Shown: positions 1 to 12,500 of the stretch, piece by piece | Position numbering within the stretch: position 1 is the first letter of the stretch | How the letters are laid out: the number at the start of each line of letters is the position of its first letter | Source: Amyloporia xantha | Lineage: Eukaryota > Basidiomycota > Agaricomycetes > Polyporales > Adustoporiaceae | Assembly (NCBI GenBank): GCA_036971615.1 | Contig: JAYKKR010000001.1 | Span: forward strand, 4,278,001 to 4,342,000 | Direction: 5' to 3' | DNA length: 64,000 nt | Notes under the pieces: model-generated | The model's database searches: none | What the model was told of the DNA's origin: nothing | Seen by the model: only the letters and a program-made list of their open reading frames with translations | Position numbers and translations under genes: made by a program

Positions 1-1298
1 GCGCGCCTGCGCGCTCAATGCGTCGGCGCCGCCGCCGATGAGCACGAGAATTGGCTCTAGCTTCGTCAATATATTGTGTATTTAGTTCGAAATTTCACTG
101 GTAGCAATAGGATTATCTTGGATTATATATGTAATGTATGAATGAATACTTTGAAGCTCAAATGGAAGGAATAGAATGTAATTTATTTTGCAATGGGGCT
201 GGAGCTGTTGTGCTCACTATGAACTGAGCTTTAATTGATTGACTATCTCCTATGCCTTATTGAGTGTATTTGAAGTATATTTGTGGACATACTTGTTTCT
301 ACATAGTCCCCATACAAAGGTATTCTAACAAAATCTAATGTATGCCACAGTGTATGTAATACACATATTTCAATACATAGAGGGAGATTGAGCAAAGAAG
401 TTCTAGCACAAAGAATTCTATGTATACTATGGATTTATCTGCCAAGCCGTATAGAGAGCAGTGCATGATTGCTTATGCAGTGCGCAAAATGGACCCGAAG
501 GTTACAGTGGCGTGCATATTTGCACTCAACTCGATCACTAGGCAAGCGCGCATCCTGATTGGCTGGACGGCGGTTCGCCGAACGAGGTGCTGTTGCTTTC
601 GGTGTCTTCTATCCCCTGTCGTCTTACAGTACCACAAACAAATATTACCTATATAAAGCATTAATCCCTTTGCATATCAATATCTGAGGCACCAGAAGGT
701 ACATGAAATATAGAAAGTGTGAAATAGCAATATTTGACTGAATGTACCCAAACTAATCAAGTTTCACAAATAGACAGGTGCAAAATAGCATTAAGCAGAG
801 CACTGTAGTACATGAAATGTGGTGCTTTATGAGCTCATTGATAATACTGCCAGCCAGGGAGGGTGATAATTGTCTATTTGAGAGAAATCAAAATCCTTCC
901 ATTTGAGCATCAAAGTATTCATTCATACATTACATATATAATCCAAAACAATCCTATTACTATCAGTGAAATTTTGAACTAAATACACAATATATTGATG
1001 GAGTGAGAGCCAATTCTCGTGCTCATCGGCGGCGGCGGCGGCGCCGACGCATTGGGCGCGCAGGCGCGCCGCGTCACGCGGGAGATCCCGATGCGTTCGG
1101 TGATCTGGCGCTGGACGCACGGTGTACTCATCGTTATCAGCGGTGCACTAGATAACAGTGAGATAAGCAGACTTATTGTATTTGGCAAGCCCGCTTTATT
1201 GGCAACTACAGGGTATTTGACTTTCGAGGCTAGCTAGCCCGGCAATCCCGGGGGGGTATGCCGGGCTAATTAGCCTGGGTGCACGTGAGGTCGAGGTG
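1..1298 (-). mobile_element. Partial hAT-like non-autonomous element, copy 1
   Basis: This is the reverse-oriented partner of the element at 5119-6645. The reverse complement of 5119 onward matches this copy from 1298 back toward 1, and its base 1 corresponds to about 6415 of the other copy. The outer part of its other terminal repeat therefore lies outside the window. Its visible end (ending in GAGGTCGAGGTG) is identical to both ends of copy 2. It is followed by GTTATACG at 1299-1306, the candidate 8-bp target duplication, whose mate is outside the window. No transposase frame is present; the short open frames inside are mirrored in the other copy and look non-coding. The near identity of the copies suggests recent movement. 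Confidence 0.85.
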
Positions 1299-2503
1299 GT
1301 TATACGTCTCTGACCTTAGAGAGGCAGATATACACGGAATCACTTGGGTATGGACCCACTCGACGCTCCCTGATGTATCAGAACGCGTTGTCTTTGCCAT
1401 ATGCGCCGTACTGTCAGGTCCAGACAAAGACGGCCAAAATTTTCGGGTATGTTCAAAAATTCGATGAGTATCTCTACGTTGTCTTATTCCAAAGTCGCTC
1501 TTTGTACCGTGCCACTGTGCTGACCTTTAGGCTTTCGCTATATGGCAATGCTCACACCTCCGCGCGTGGCCCAGGCATACACAGATTGCAAAGAAGGGGG
1601 AATGCGACGGAAAGGCGAAAAAGCGATATGAACCTCTTTATATATGTCTGCAATCCCTGATCGATAGAAAACTTGGTCCATACAAGAATCAAGCCTGAAC
1701 ATGGAACCTACCAAATACGGAAAGCCTCTATCTATTTTAGGAAATGCCACATTCGAATTCGGTCGCATGCTGACTACAAATCATGATCAGCAGAGAGAAG
1801 GAGCTCTGCCCTCCTACCGGCTGCATGAATTTAAGTCTGGCTCACGTGGCCGAACACTCTTTCATATATACAAGCACGGAAAGAGAATATGCACAGCGCT
1901 CGGCCCATCCGTCGTAAAATATCGTATTACTGAAACTTCACGGACACTTGATCAATCATCATGCATCATCGATCATCGATCCCCTTCAGCCTCATACTGA
2001 GATAGATTTTGACAAACTATATTCCTCTTGCTCGTGCTAAGGAGAGCTCATACCGTGTACCATCTCAACTTGAACGAAACAACTTAGGGGACTTTCACTA
2101 CCGCCTCAAGCAATAATTTCTTCAGGTCAAAGACGTTACAGCTCGCACCGTTTCACTTCTAGACATCAGCCCCTGTACTTAATCACTCCAATTTCACTCG
2201 TTACGAACCACAACCTGACCACACCAACGTCGGGCTCTAAATGTATGACGATTAACGGCATAAACCCACCCATACCACATAACGTACCCCCTCCCAACAG
2301 CACATACTGCAATACACAAGTAAACGACAACAAGACAGATACAAACGCCACAAGTATTAACAGCATAAAACGTACACTACACGCAAGGTATATATATCAC
2401 AAGAAGGCTGAATAATAAGCATATAAAACAGACCAGCCAGGGTAACGGTGACAAACAGGAAGGTATCGACAGCAAAAAAGGGAGCACAGACCTCCAAATA
2501 TTA
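1299..2503. other. Intergenic, no recognised gene
   Basis: This stretch lies between the end of the first hAT-like element and the stop codon of the FYVE gene. It holds only short unsupported open frames; the longest, about 99 codons on the plus strand from 1701, resembles nothing I know. It presumably contains the 3' untranslated region of the FYVE gene near 2400-2503. Confidence 0.5.
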
Positions 2504-3872
2504 CTAGGTATAAGTGAGTTGAATCAGTCCATGGGGATTAAAAGGTGGAGAACTGTATAGGTCCTGCGGGCGAGCGCGGCTCGAGCTCGCGCGGGACACG
2601 GAGTTGGAAGTCTGAATAGACAACGCATGAGCTATCTCATCGACAACAGGACATAGTGCCCGCCACGTACCTCCGTCTCTAAAAACCGGATTCTCCTTCC
2701 ACCTCTTCCGCTCCGCCTCCTCCAACTCGAGTTCAATCTCATACGTCGCCTTGGCACCAGGTATCTGGTGACCAATCAGGTTGATAGGTTGCTTAGGCTC
2801 CCATCGCCCACCACCTGTCGCCTTGCAGATAACACTGGCACGGCGAAGAGGATATGCCTCCAGTTCTCCGAGATCAGACGAGAGCTCGGTGTCGGAGACG
2901 TGCACCACCGCAAGCGCTTGCGACGAGGGGACAGGGGAGCGCAAGGGAGAAGAAGGCAAGCGCGGAGACGTGGTATGTGCACGGCGCAGGGACGGCCGGA
3001 GGACAGGGGAACCATCTAGCGGAGTTGCAAGAGACGACACAAGGGACGAGGACGCGGACGACTCCGGATCTCTGAGCGCATCTTTGAGCACAGTGATCGG
3101 GGTCGCCACTTTGATGATAGGGGAACGAGGCGTTCTAACGCCATGTATTTGATCCCAGCAGTGATCGCAGACCCTTGACGGGACGACCGGTGATATAGGA
3201 GACTCGAACATAGAGATCGGGGTGTCGCGAGGCGGATGGATGAATCCAAGGTTCGATGTATCAAGGAGGGCTGTGGTGCGGGCGGAACAGTCACCACAGA
3301 CGACACCACCGCATTTGCGACAGTGCTAGAGACGCGCGCGGAGATGCGGTCAGCACGGACTGGCTCATAATATGATGGTGATGCACTCACATGCTTGCGC
3401 TCCCAGAAAGAGAACTTCTTGCGGCACAAGAAGATATCGCAGTGTGACGCCTGCGCGTCAGGCTGTGCAGGTGTGATCAATCACATGTAACTGGCGGTGC
3501 AGCAGATGCCCGCAGGGGAGCTAGAAGGGCAAGAATACACACCTTCCACAAGTGTTCTGCCAGAAGTACCGCAAGGTGCTCGTTTTGACGTGTGCCTGAA
3601 CTACACGCCGGCTCCGAGACACAAGAGCGAGTGTCGAGAGAAGGACTCAATGAAGAGCTCTCTGAAGACGACGAAGTGGAAGTGGAAGCGCAAGTCCCTT
3701 TTCGACCCGAACAAACACCAACATGAGCAACTGTGGCCCGAAGAAAATAAAGGCCACGATATGACATACCTTGTGACGACGCGATACTCGCCTTCTCGTC
3801 TCCCTGGTCCAAAGCATGCAGGGAAGAAGAGCGAGCAGCCATGCGAGAAGCAAGCACGTGAGCAAAGTTCAT
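2504..3872 (-). CDS. FYVE zinc-finger protein
   Basis: A small FYVE-domain protein, expected to bind phosphatidylinositol 3-phosphate on endosomes or vacuoles. Exons on the minus strand: a first exon from ATG at 3872, an exon ending at 3543, then 3391-3462, and 2504-3325. Joining them rebuilds a complete FYVE finger: WKPD (the WxxD motif), cysteine pair CDIFLC, the basic signature RKHHCRKCG, CGDC, and the closing RVCDHC. The intron after RKH falls inside the basic signature, so the finger is visible only after splicing. The tail of about 210 residues is Ser/Pro/Arg-rich and probably disordered. The acceptor of the second exon is uncertain, either near 3743 or about 33 nt further downstream. 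The gene sits alone between two inverted copies of the same transposon. The subfamily and cargo are unknown. Confidence 0.85.
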
Positions 3873-5110
3873 CCTCGGCGGAGGGAAAGGACAGTATAAG
3901 GAGGAAGGAGGGACGCGACGGAGGAATGTCCTGGGCAGGGGGAATCGAATCTGCCTCCGCCGCGGATACTTATGTATTCCTCCGTCCCATACTGAAGTTG
4001 CGGACGCGCATGGAAGGCTCCGTGTTTTGATAGAATTAAGCTTTCCCGTGGCCACGGTGCTATCGCCCGTTGCCGAGTGATACCGGAATAAGTATTTTCT
4101 GATATTCCCAGCTGACTTATCCCTAGATCCGCGCATGTCCGCACATAGACCTATGTTCCGTTGCATCCGTATTAGATTCCAAAACAAACACCTCTGCCCC
4201 ACAGCTCTCTACAGCATCCGCAGGCTTTCCCTGGGCGGCGTCCGGGTCTTCATCTGGATGTTGTGTTTACGACGGCAGACGCAGCAGGGGGCGTCGTATG
4301 TCCACCACGCGCCACCGACGCACATGGACTCGTCGGCAAAAGGTACTAATTTGTCCATTAACCCTCAGCCGAAAGTGTTTGCAATTTCAGGGTTAGATCT
4401 GGATTTTATTTTCCCGACATCATTTCCGTGGATAAGGGTCTGGCCAGTCCCACGGCCGGGATTCCACCCTGTCTCGTCTCACGTCACACCCTCAACGCGT
4501 GAGGTAACTGCTACGCCCCGTCGCGTCGTGACCATCATCGCTAGCCCATATAAAGCGTCCTCCGCCCTGAGTCCATCGTCTGCCACACATGGCTCGCTGT
4601 CGGCATCGTATATGGCATTCACAGAACGGGAAAGTACAGTCCTCGAAGGGAGCAGAGGGCGAGGTACGTTTCTAATTTGCTTTGTGTACGATCGAAAGCG
4701 GACCCGCAACGTCCATGAAGCTTGGAATTTCGGACAAGGAACACGAGTCGCAACGTCGACGCTGGATCCATCTGCTGGCCTCTGGATCCACATCGGCCGC
4801 GCGGGCAGACACGGCTTTGTTCCTGTCCAATGGGAAAGTCCTCGAGGCTAATCCGAGGCTACCATTACGGCCTTGCACACTATCCATTACTCCGAAGCTA
4901 GCAAGTGTCATTCCACTACAGCAAACCTGAAGTCTAAGTACTGCAATCGCGCGTAGTCCTGACCAGTCCTGAGTCGACTGCCAACCATTTCGCTCGGTTG
5001 ACGAATTGAAGGCTTCGCTCGCTGAATTAACACGCCCGACCGCGGAAAGGGCTCGAATGCCGGCATTTACGCGAGATTCCCATTAGGGTGTAGCTCGCTC
5101 TGTCATGATC
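3873..5110. other. Intergenic, no recognised gene
   Basis: This region runs between the FYVE gene start and the target duplication of the second hAT-like element. Several overlapping open frames of 70-240 codons exist on both strands, mainly at 4135-4930. None shows a known motif or consistent splice structure. The part nearest 3873 presumably holds the FYVE promoter. Confidence 0.45.
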
Positions 5111-5118
5111 AGGTCGCC

Positions 5119-6645
5119 CACCTCGACCTCACGTGCACCCAGGCTAATTAGCCCGGCATACCCCCCCGGGATTGCCGGGCTAGCTAGCCTCGAAAGTCAA
5201 ATACCCTGTAGTTGCCAATAAAGCGGGCTTGCCAAATACAATAAGTCTGCTTATCTCACTGTTATCTAGTGCACCGCTGATAACGATGAGTACACCGTGC
5301 GTCCAGCGCCAGATCACCGAACGCATCGGGATCTCCCGCGTGACGCGGCGCGCCTGCGCGCCCAATGCGTCGGCGCCGCCGCCGCCGCCGATGAGCACGA
5401 GAATTGGCTCTCACTCCATCAATATATTGTGTATTTAGTTCAAAATTTCACTGATAGTAATAGGATTGTTTTGGATTATATATGTAATGTATGAATGAAT
5501 ACTTTGATGCTCAAATGGAAGGATTTTGATTTCTCTCAAATAGACAATTATCACCCTCCCTGGCTGGCAGTATTATCAATGAGCTCATAAAGCACCACAT
5601 TTCATGTACTACAGTGCTCTGCTTAATGCTATTTTGCACCTGTCTATTTGTGAAACTTGATTAGTTTGGGTACATTCAGTCAAATATTGCTATTTCACAC
5701 TTTCTATATTTCATGTACCTTCTGGTGCCTCAGATATTGATATGCAAAGGGATTAATGCTTTATATAGGTAATATTTGTTTGTGGTACTGTAAGACGACA
5801 GGGGATAGAAGACACCGAAAGCAACAGCACCTCGTTCGGCGAACCGCCGTCCAGCCAATCAGGATGCGCGCTTGCCTAGTGATCGAGTTGAGTGCAAATA
5901 TGCACGCCACTGTAACCTTCGGGTCCATTTTGCGCACTGCATAAGCAATCATGCACTGCTCTCTATACGGCTTGGCAGATAAATCCATAGTATACATAGA
6001 ATTCTTTGTGCTAGAACTTCTTTGCTCAATCTCCCTCTATGTATTGAAATATGTGTATTACATACACTGTGGCATACATTAGATTTTGTTAGAATACCTT
6101 TGTATGGGGACTATGTAGAAACAAGTATGTCCACAAATATACTTCAAATACACTCAATAAGGCATAGGAGATAGTCAATCAATTAAAGCTCAGTTCATAG
6201 TGAGCACAACAGCTCCAGCCCCATTGCAAAATAAATTACATTCTATTCCTTCCATTTGAGCTTCAAAGTATTCATTCATACATTACATATATAATCCAAG
6301 ATAATCCTATTGCTACCAGTGAAATTTCGAACTAAATACACAATATATTGACGAAGCTAGAGCCAATTCTCGTGCTCATCGGCGGCGGCGCCGACGCATT
6401 GAGCGCGCAGGCGCGCCGCGTCACGCGGGAGATCCCGATGCGTTCGGTGATCTGGCGCTGGACGCACGGTGTACTCATCGTTATCAGCGGTGCACTAGAT
6501 AACAGTGAGATAAGCAGACTTATTGTATTTGGCAAGCCCGCTTTATTGGCAACTACAGGGTATTTGACTTTCGAGGCTAGCTAGCCCGGCAATCCCGGGG
6601 GGGTATGCCGGGCTAATTAGCCTGGGTGCACGTGAGGTCGAGGTG
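5119..6645 (+). mobile_element. hAT-like non-autonomous TIR element, copy 2 (1527 bp)
   Basis: A complete element flanked by a perfect 8-bp direct repeat, AGGTCGCC at 5111-5118 and 6646-6653. It starts CACCTCGACCTC and ends with the reverse complement. Terminal inverted repeats are long: about 405 bp on the left (5119-5523) and 399 bp on the right (6247-6645), with a GCC-triplet length difference. The outermost 50 bp of each arm contains its own small palindrome (GGCTAATTAGCC and TGCCGGGCTAGCTAGCC). The internal 720 bp is AT-rich and carries no transposase. An 8-bp duplication and CA...TG ends fit the hAT superfamily; the long arms are more foldback-like. The inverted partner copy is at 1-1298. 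Confidence 0.85.
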
Positions 6646-6653
6646 AGGTCGCC

Positions 6654-7199
6654 GGTACGCTTCGACGTAACGCAACGCAATCCTTGTCCCTGTGTCGTGT
6701 CAGGGCACATACTTACCTATCGGAGCCTGTGGCGTGTCTCTGTCTGGCTATCCGCCAACCTTGCACAGTCGCCATCGTTGTCACCAATTCCAGTGAGGTT
6801 GGTCGCCATTACTAAAAACGTCGGCCTGTTCCAATCTGCTGAGGGATAATCCATATAATGTATTTCGAGCTGTCCAGAACTCGATGTCACATCTATGATC
6901 AGGGTCAATGTGTCTGGCGGTCATCATACACAGCCAACTAGCCTCATACAGTAAGAAAGCTCCTTTCCCCTGCAATAGCCTATAGGATTGAACGCTCTGC
7001 CTAACAACCTCGCAACATTCCGAACACTAGCGCGGTATAACGGCACAGCGTCTGTGTATCTTCGTGTGCACGGCACCGTGGAGTCCTATTGGTCACAACA
7101 TCCGACCGCGAGCGCATCAAGTCTTGACTGGAAGCCTTCGAATGAGATTGACACGGAGCGCACATACCTTCCTAACGGAACGTCCTCTGGAGCGCATCC
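6654..7199. other. Intergenic, no recognised gene
   Basis: This lies between the transposon and the 3' end of the next minus-strand gene. Only short unsupported frames are present. Confidence 0.45.
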
Positions 7200-8977
7200 T
7201 CACATACCGAGCCAAGCTCTTTCTATCACCGCGAGCATCATCCCACGCTCCACCTCGTCCATCCCGTAACGCGGCCCCAGCTCTGGCGTCGAGGGTCCCT
7301 CCGCTGGCTGTTCATCTTTCCCTTGCGCCATGCCACCGAGTGGGGCAATGCCGGCCCTGTGGTGCGCCGTCGGCCGTGAACGCGCGCCCCGCAGCAAGGC
7401 CGATAGCGTCGCGTATATCGTTTCTTCGAGAAGCGTGTCTTGCCCGCGCTGGGCCTCGGGAAGCGAGGTACCTGAATTTGGAGGCAGCACGAGGCGCAGT
7501 ACGTTGCACAAATACCAAAGCGCGTCTTTCCTAACTAAGTTCTCGAGACGGTCTGTCGTCTGTAGCTTACGAGAGGGGTCTTCCTTTGCGGTCGCGGTGG
7601 TTGTTCCTATGTTCACATGTAGTTCTTGAAGTTCACGAATAGCCTCGAGCGTTAACAGTGGTTTGATAATGGATTGGTACAGTGCAACCATGATTTGATT
7701 TTTGGCCGTCAGAATTTCCAGAGCAGAAAAAATCATCTCAAAAGCAGCAAAGACATCCGGACGAATATCAATTTGCTCATGTCGCTTGTCAATCTGTGGT
7801 TGTGGTTTCTTCGTCTTCTTCGCCAGGAACAGCGCTGAGAGGTATGTCCTCGAAAGCGGAGCAAAAGAACGTATGAGGGGGACAAAAACCGAATCAGCCA
7901 ACTGTCCCAAGATGTCCTCCAGTATGCGCTGGCTGTCGGTAACAGTGACCCCTTGCTTTCGTTTCGAAAGTATGGGCAAGGTAGTTGCGAGCAAGCGCTG
8001 AGTTAATGTCGCCAGAGCGGTAAGAGCGTCAACACACCCTCACATAATTCGGCGCCAGTACGGTCGCCAGGAGAGTCCCGAGTGCTTCAAGAGAGCGCTT
8101 GACCACTGCTACGAACAGTTCGTCGGGCGCGGCGGTCTTCTGTCTAGCCCGCATGGACACCAGCGTATCCAGTGCATCCAAGGAGGAGAATGCATGTCTG
8201 CTCGAAAGAATCCGAGGAATGTCAACACCTGTGCATGATACACAACATTGTTAGCGGCGGAGTAGGACTTTAGATCCCAGCATCATATTGTCAGGCCCGC
8301 GCTAGATAATCATCTCCCAAAATGGTGACATACCAAGCGTACGTATATTCGGACCAATTCATTCAATATGAAGACGTACGTACCGAGCTTCACGCCGCCG
8401 AGAATGGTCTTCAAGTCAGCTTTAGCGACTTCGGTCTGGGGAGCATCGGTTTGAATGTTAGGCTTCTTCTTCTGCTTCTTTTTGCTACCGCCGGTACTGG
8501 CTAAGTCCGTGGCTGCTTCTGACATGGGTCGCGCATCACGGAGAGACAAAAGCTCTGGAGAAGGCAATGCCATTAGTTCCGTGTTTCAATGCCTATCGTG
8601 CGACGTTCGGACCTATGTGCTCGCCGTCGTATTTGGCCTGCAATTGTTTCAAATCGTTCTCCAATAAAAGAGCGCGTCTTCGCCATTCATCTTGCTCGCG
8701 AGAGACAGATGCCGAATTTGGGACAGGGAATTTCGCCTGTAGATCGAGGACATACGCTGCCAAACATCAAACAAAGTCAGAATATGCTGCGTGCCATCAT
8801 AGAGCATAAAATACACTTGTAAGAACAATCAGCCGGTTTATAGCGAAGTGCTGCTAGAGCCTAATTTGAGATTAATGGTGAAGTTAGCGGCTGTGATGAT
8901 ATGATGAGAAATTACAGAACTATTGCTATTCGGAGACGGTTGGCGAGTTGCTGGCCAGATTCACCATCTCCTGCCAT
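7200..8977 (-). CDS. Possible Mei4-like meiotic recombination protein
   Basis: A multi-exon minus-strand gene. The long last exon (7200 to about 7990) joins through a GTGAGG...TCAG intron to an exon whose acceptor is near 8230, then to one around 8395-8550 with a Lys-rich patch, then to one ending at 8756. The 8756 exon encodes a short helix, a loop, then SREQDEWRRRALLLENDL, a coiled-coil-like stretch. A candidate first exon starts at ATG 8977 and encodes LANRLRIAIVL. The order (hydrophobic helix, loop, then W-containing coiled coil followed by an all-helical C-terminus with DALWYLCNVLRLVL) resembles the Mei4 family, which acts with Rec114 in meiotic double-strand break formation. That is my inference from pattern only. 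The phase of the first intron could not be reconciled, so the start is unsure. Confidence 0.4.
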
Positions 8978-9521
8978 ATTTTCCTGCAGGTTTGCGTCCG
9001 TAAAGGAATGCTCTGCAGGGAGTACCAAATTATTTAGCGTAGAGGAAGTGAATATATGCAGGCGTCAAGCCTGGCGATCGCCCTGCCGGTGACAAAACGC
9101 GCTTGTCACATTTCCGTCACGTCGCGTCTCCAGCGCTCAGCTCTACAATTGACCTACCACTTCGAACGACTGCAAAACTGACGCGAACCACTGAAGGCAC
9201 CACTCTTTCGCGTTCACAAGCAAGCACATAAAACGTCGGACTATTCTGATATAGAATACGGGTAGGTATCGCGTTAACCGGGAGGTGTACGGAAGTATGA
9301 CGGAAAATGGTCATGTTAACTGGTGAGTCCTGGACTATCTACACTACAACTACTGATTCGTTAATTGTTTTCACTTCGTCGACATGCTATGCTACAAGAA
9401 AGAAAACAAGGACAACATAACAGATCCATAAGCAAGAGATAGATTCGATAACGCAAGAAGGGTCCACGTATGCGACGCGTTCCAAGTACATCTCATGATG
9501 CTATCGAGGTATGCATCTCCA
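8978..9521. other. Intergenic, no recognised gene
   Basis: The interval between two minus-strand genes presumably holds the promoter of the Mei4-like gene and the 3' untranslated region of the PHD gene. No coding frame of note was seen. Confidence 0.45.
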
Positions 9522-12500
9522 TCAGTACAGGTATAGCCACTGATATAAACGCCACCTACATTCATTTGGTCTGGAAGAAACAGCTGCCATCTTTCTGACA
9601 TGATCATCGTACATCGTTCCCGGAGAGTCTTGGCGGCTACTCCGTGTGGAATGCGCAGATCGAGCAGGTAGCGGCGAATCCCAGAGGCGTTTCCCCCAGA
9701 AAGATCCCAATTTCTCCTTCGGGGCGGTCCGCCGTATCGGGGTATCATCCAGAGAATAGATGTTACGGAGCGGCCCGCCGGGCGAGACATTATTGGATCC
9801 AAAACTTCCAAATGAAAAGGAACCGCCGCTGGTTCTCCAGGGATTGCTACCTAGCGGACCAGGAGTGTGCGTCTGCTCACCCGATCGACTTGACCATTGG
9901 TTCTTGGGCGTCGTAAACGGTGCAGCCGACTTCATGCTTCGCGAAGGTGTCTTGGAAGGATCGAACGGCGAGTCAAAATCGAGGGTATCAAACGGGCCGG
10001 GTGTTGTATACACTCGCACGGGCTGTGCGGAGGATACGGGGGTGGATGGGCCAGGCTGACTTGAGTCGCCCCATGAAGACCGCGATGCGAACGTTTGGGT
10101 GAAATCGCGCCCACGAGTTGGGGTCTTCGGATCCTGAGACGATGTCCAAGGATTGGATGGAGATTCCTGAAGGGAGCCTTGATAAAACAACGGATCGCGT
10201 CTGCCATCTACAGGAGGCCTGTCGTCGGTCGGAACGAACGTAGGCTCAGATGGTGGGTCTGACATTGTGATTCCTAGGCATTCAGGGCAGTACCAGGGAT
10301 CATCCTCCTCTCCCAATTCCGACGAATGCTTGATGCCGACACAAGCCAGGTGGTACCAGGTATGGCAGTCATCGCATTGAACTAACGGACGACCGTCATC
10401 CCCGCGCCGACAGATACACAAGACTTCCTCATCGGTATCCTCATCCTCATCATCATCGCGCTCCCGTTCTTGTCTCCTGCGAAAGGCCAACGCCCTGACA
10501 GATCGTTTCGACAACAGCGCAGCCCTGGCGTCGGCTGGGTCGCTCGGAATAAGCATGTTATTGCGTTCTGCATTCCTGCTAACGCCTGGATTAGCGTTTA
10601 GAGGAACCATCTTACCACGTCCCCTCCTCGGAGGCAAATCGTCTTCGCCTTCAGATTGCACGACGGGATGCAGTACTTGGTCCTCAACGATGTCATCCTC
10701 TTCGCTATCGCTATCACGTTCCAGGTAGCGTTCAATCCGCTTCAGCCGCTCCTCTTGTTCCAAGCGAACCATTTCCGTGCGCTCTTGAGACCGCATACAC
10801 CAAGGAAAGGCTGAGTCGACCCAATTTGGACCCTGAATCTCCGCCTCATCGGCTTGCTGATCGCCATATCCTCTCTTTGATGCAGAAGAATGGACGCCTC
10901 CTCTCTTCCTCCGCCGATTGTTACTACGCTTTTTGGCTGGAGTCTGGAAGTGCGGTGGTACTTCCTCAGGAGGGACGTTCAAAAGCACTCTTCCTTTTCC
11001 CTCTATCACCACAGGATGAAGCTTTGCAGGCGGCTGCAGGTCCTCTCGTTGGTCCTGGAAAGCTGCCAGCCTCTTACGCTTCCGTATCTCCTTCTCGCTC
11101 GGGACCCAATCCTCCTCCGGCTCGACGACCATGTTAGCAGGACTCGGTTGTCCAGGAGTCGCCTGCTGCAACCACTGCAGAGCACGTTGAGAGAGTGCAT
11201 TCTTGCCTTTATTTACCGGTGTCTGTGGGTCAGGCGCAGTGGTGGATCCGTAGCCAGGGTATCCTCCTGCTAGCAGACTCTGCTCAAAGCTCTCCTCGGA
11301 TGTCTCTTGAAACAACTGGATTCTGCGCCCCTTGACTGGACTGATCGTGACCCCTAGACCAGGCATAACAGTCTCTTGGTCTTCAAAGTCGAATTCGTCG
11401 ACCCCGACAGGGTCTGCTGCCAAAGGTACACGCTTCTCTCTGATGAGATAGTCAGGCCTACGCGCCTCCATTTCGTTGACACGAGCAGCTTGATCTGCGG
11501 CCATCTGCAGACGTATCCGCTGAATCTCACCGCCAGTCGCACGTTGAGGAATAGGTGCAGATAGCAGTGGTGGTGTTTTTGAAGTCGAAGGCTCAGGAGA
11601 GAGGTGGCCATCAACATGAATGGGCGATGCAAGGTTAATTGGCGATGTAGCATGAGAGCGGACAGGTGTCTTCGTTCTGGATCGCGAGCGATCGGCGAGC
11701 GAGAGTCGCTCCATAAAGGGAGAAGAGAGCCGGGATGATGGTGTGATCCCCCGCGACAACGGAGGAGTACGCGGCTCAGATACTGCCTTTGTAGCTGCAC
11801 TCGTCCTATGATGGAAGAAATCAGCATAATGCTCATGTTGGGGCAAGTAAGACATACTCTGTTTTACTGCTCCCGCGGGGAGTGAATGGTGAAGAAAGCG
11901 CAGACACTGCCGTATTGCTGGATGTCCATCAGCTTTCGTGGCTAGAGGTATGCTGCGAGCTGACTTACACAGGTGCCCACGCTTCATCGTGTGCTCGGCC
12001 CGTTTTCCGGGAGAAGATGGGGCTATGAAGCACATCTCAGAAAGAGTAGATGTAACAATGAGGACAGTTGAATATACCTCGATTCCGGAGTCATGAAAGA
12101 CTGTGATGCCGGGCGGTCCTCCGAGCTAAGTAGACAATCGTCAAAACAATGAAACAAATGTTCATGGAGAGGGACTCACATAGCGGAGTGTTCCGCAATA
12201 TACTGGGAAGGGGAAAGTCGTTCGGTACGCGTGCTGGTACGAGTGCTGAGCAGAACGAGCAGAACAAAATTAGTTCATCAAGCAGCGAAAAAGGTTTACA
12301 TAACGAGACATACTTTTGTTTAAGAGGGGAATCTGGGGGAAATGCCAACGTGGAAGCGTATGAATCGGCATTGCCGGGGCTATAAAGTGGATTTCAGCGT
12401 GTGGCCTGTGGCAATCGTTTCGCGCCACAATGAATGGGCCACCAATGTAGGATCACGACAAAGACAACAGTGGAGGTTTTACAACCGTAGAGGCCACACT

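Noticed and set aside
1019..1237. Open frame on the plus strand within transposon copy 1, mirrored at 5180-5398 and 6348-6584
   Set aside because: It lies entirely in the terminal inverted repeat, appears in all arms and has no protein-like motif; it is a by-product of the repeat.
3497..4030. 177-codon Lys/Arg-rich plus-strand frame
   Set aside because: Antisense shadow of the FYVE gene 5' exons.
4135..4851. 238-codon plus-strand frame
   Set aside because: No motif, no splice support, overlaps other chance frames; composition looks non-coding.
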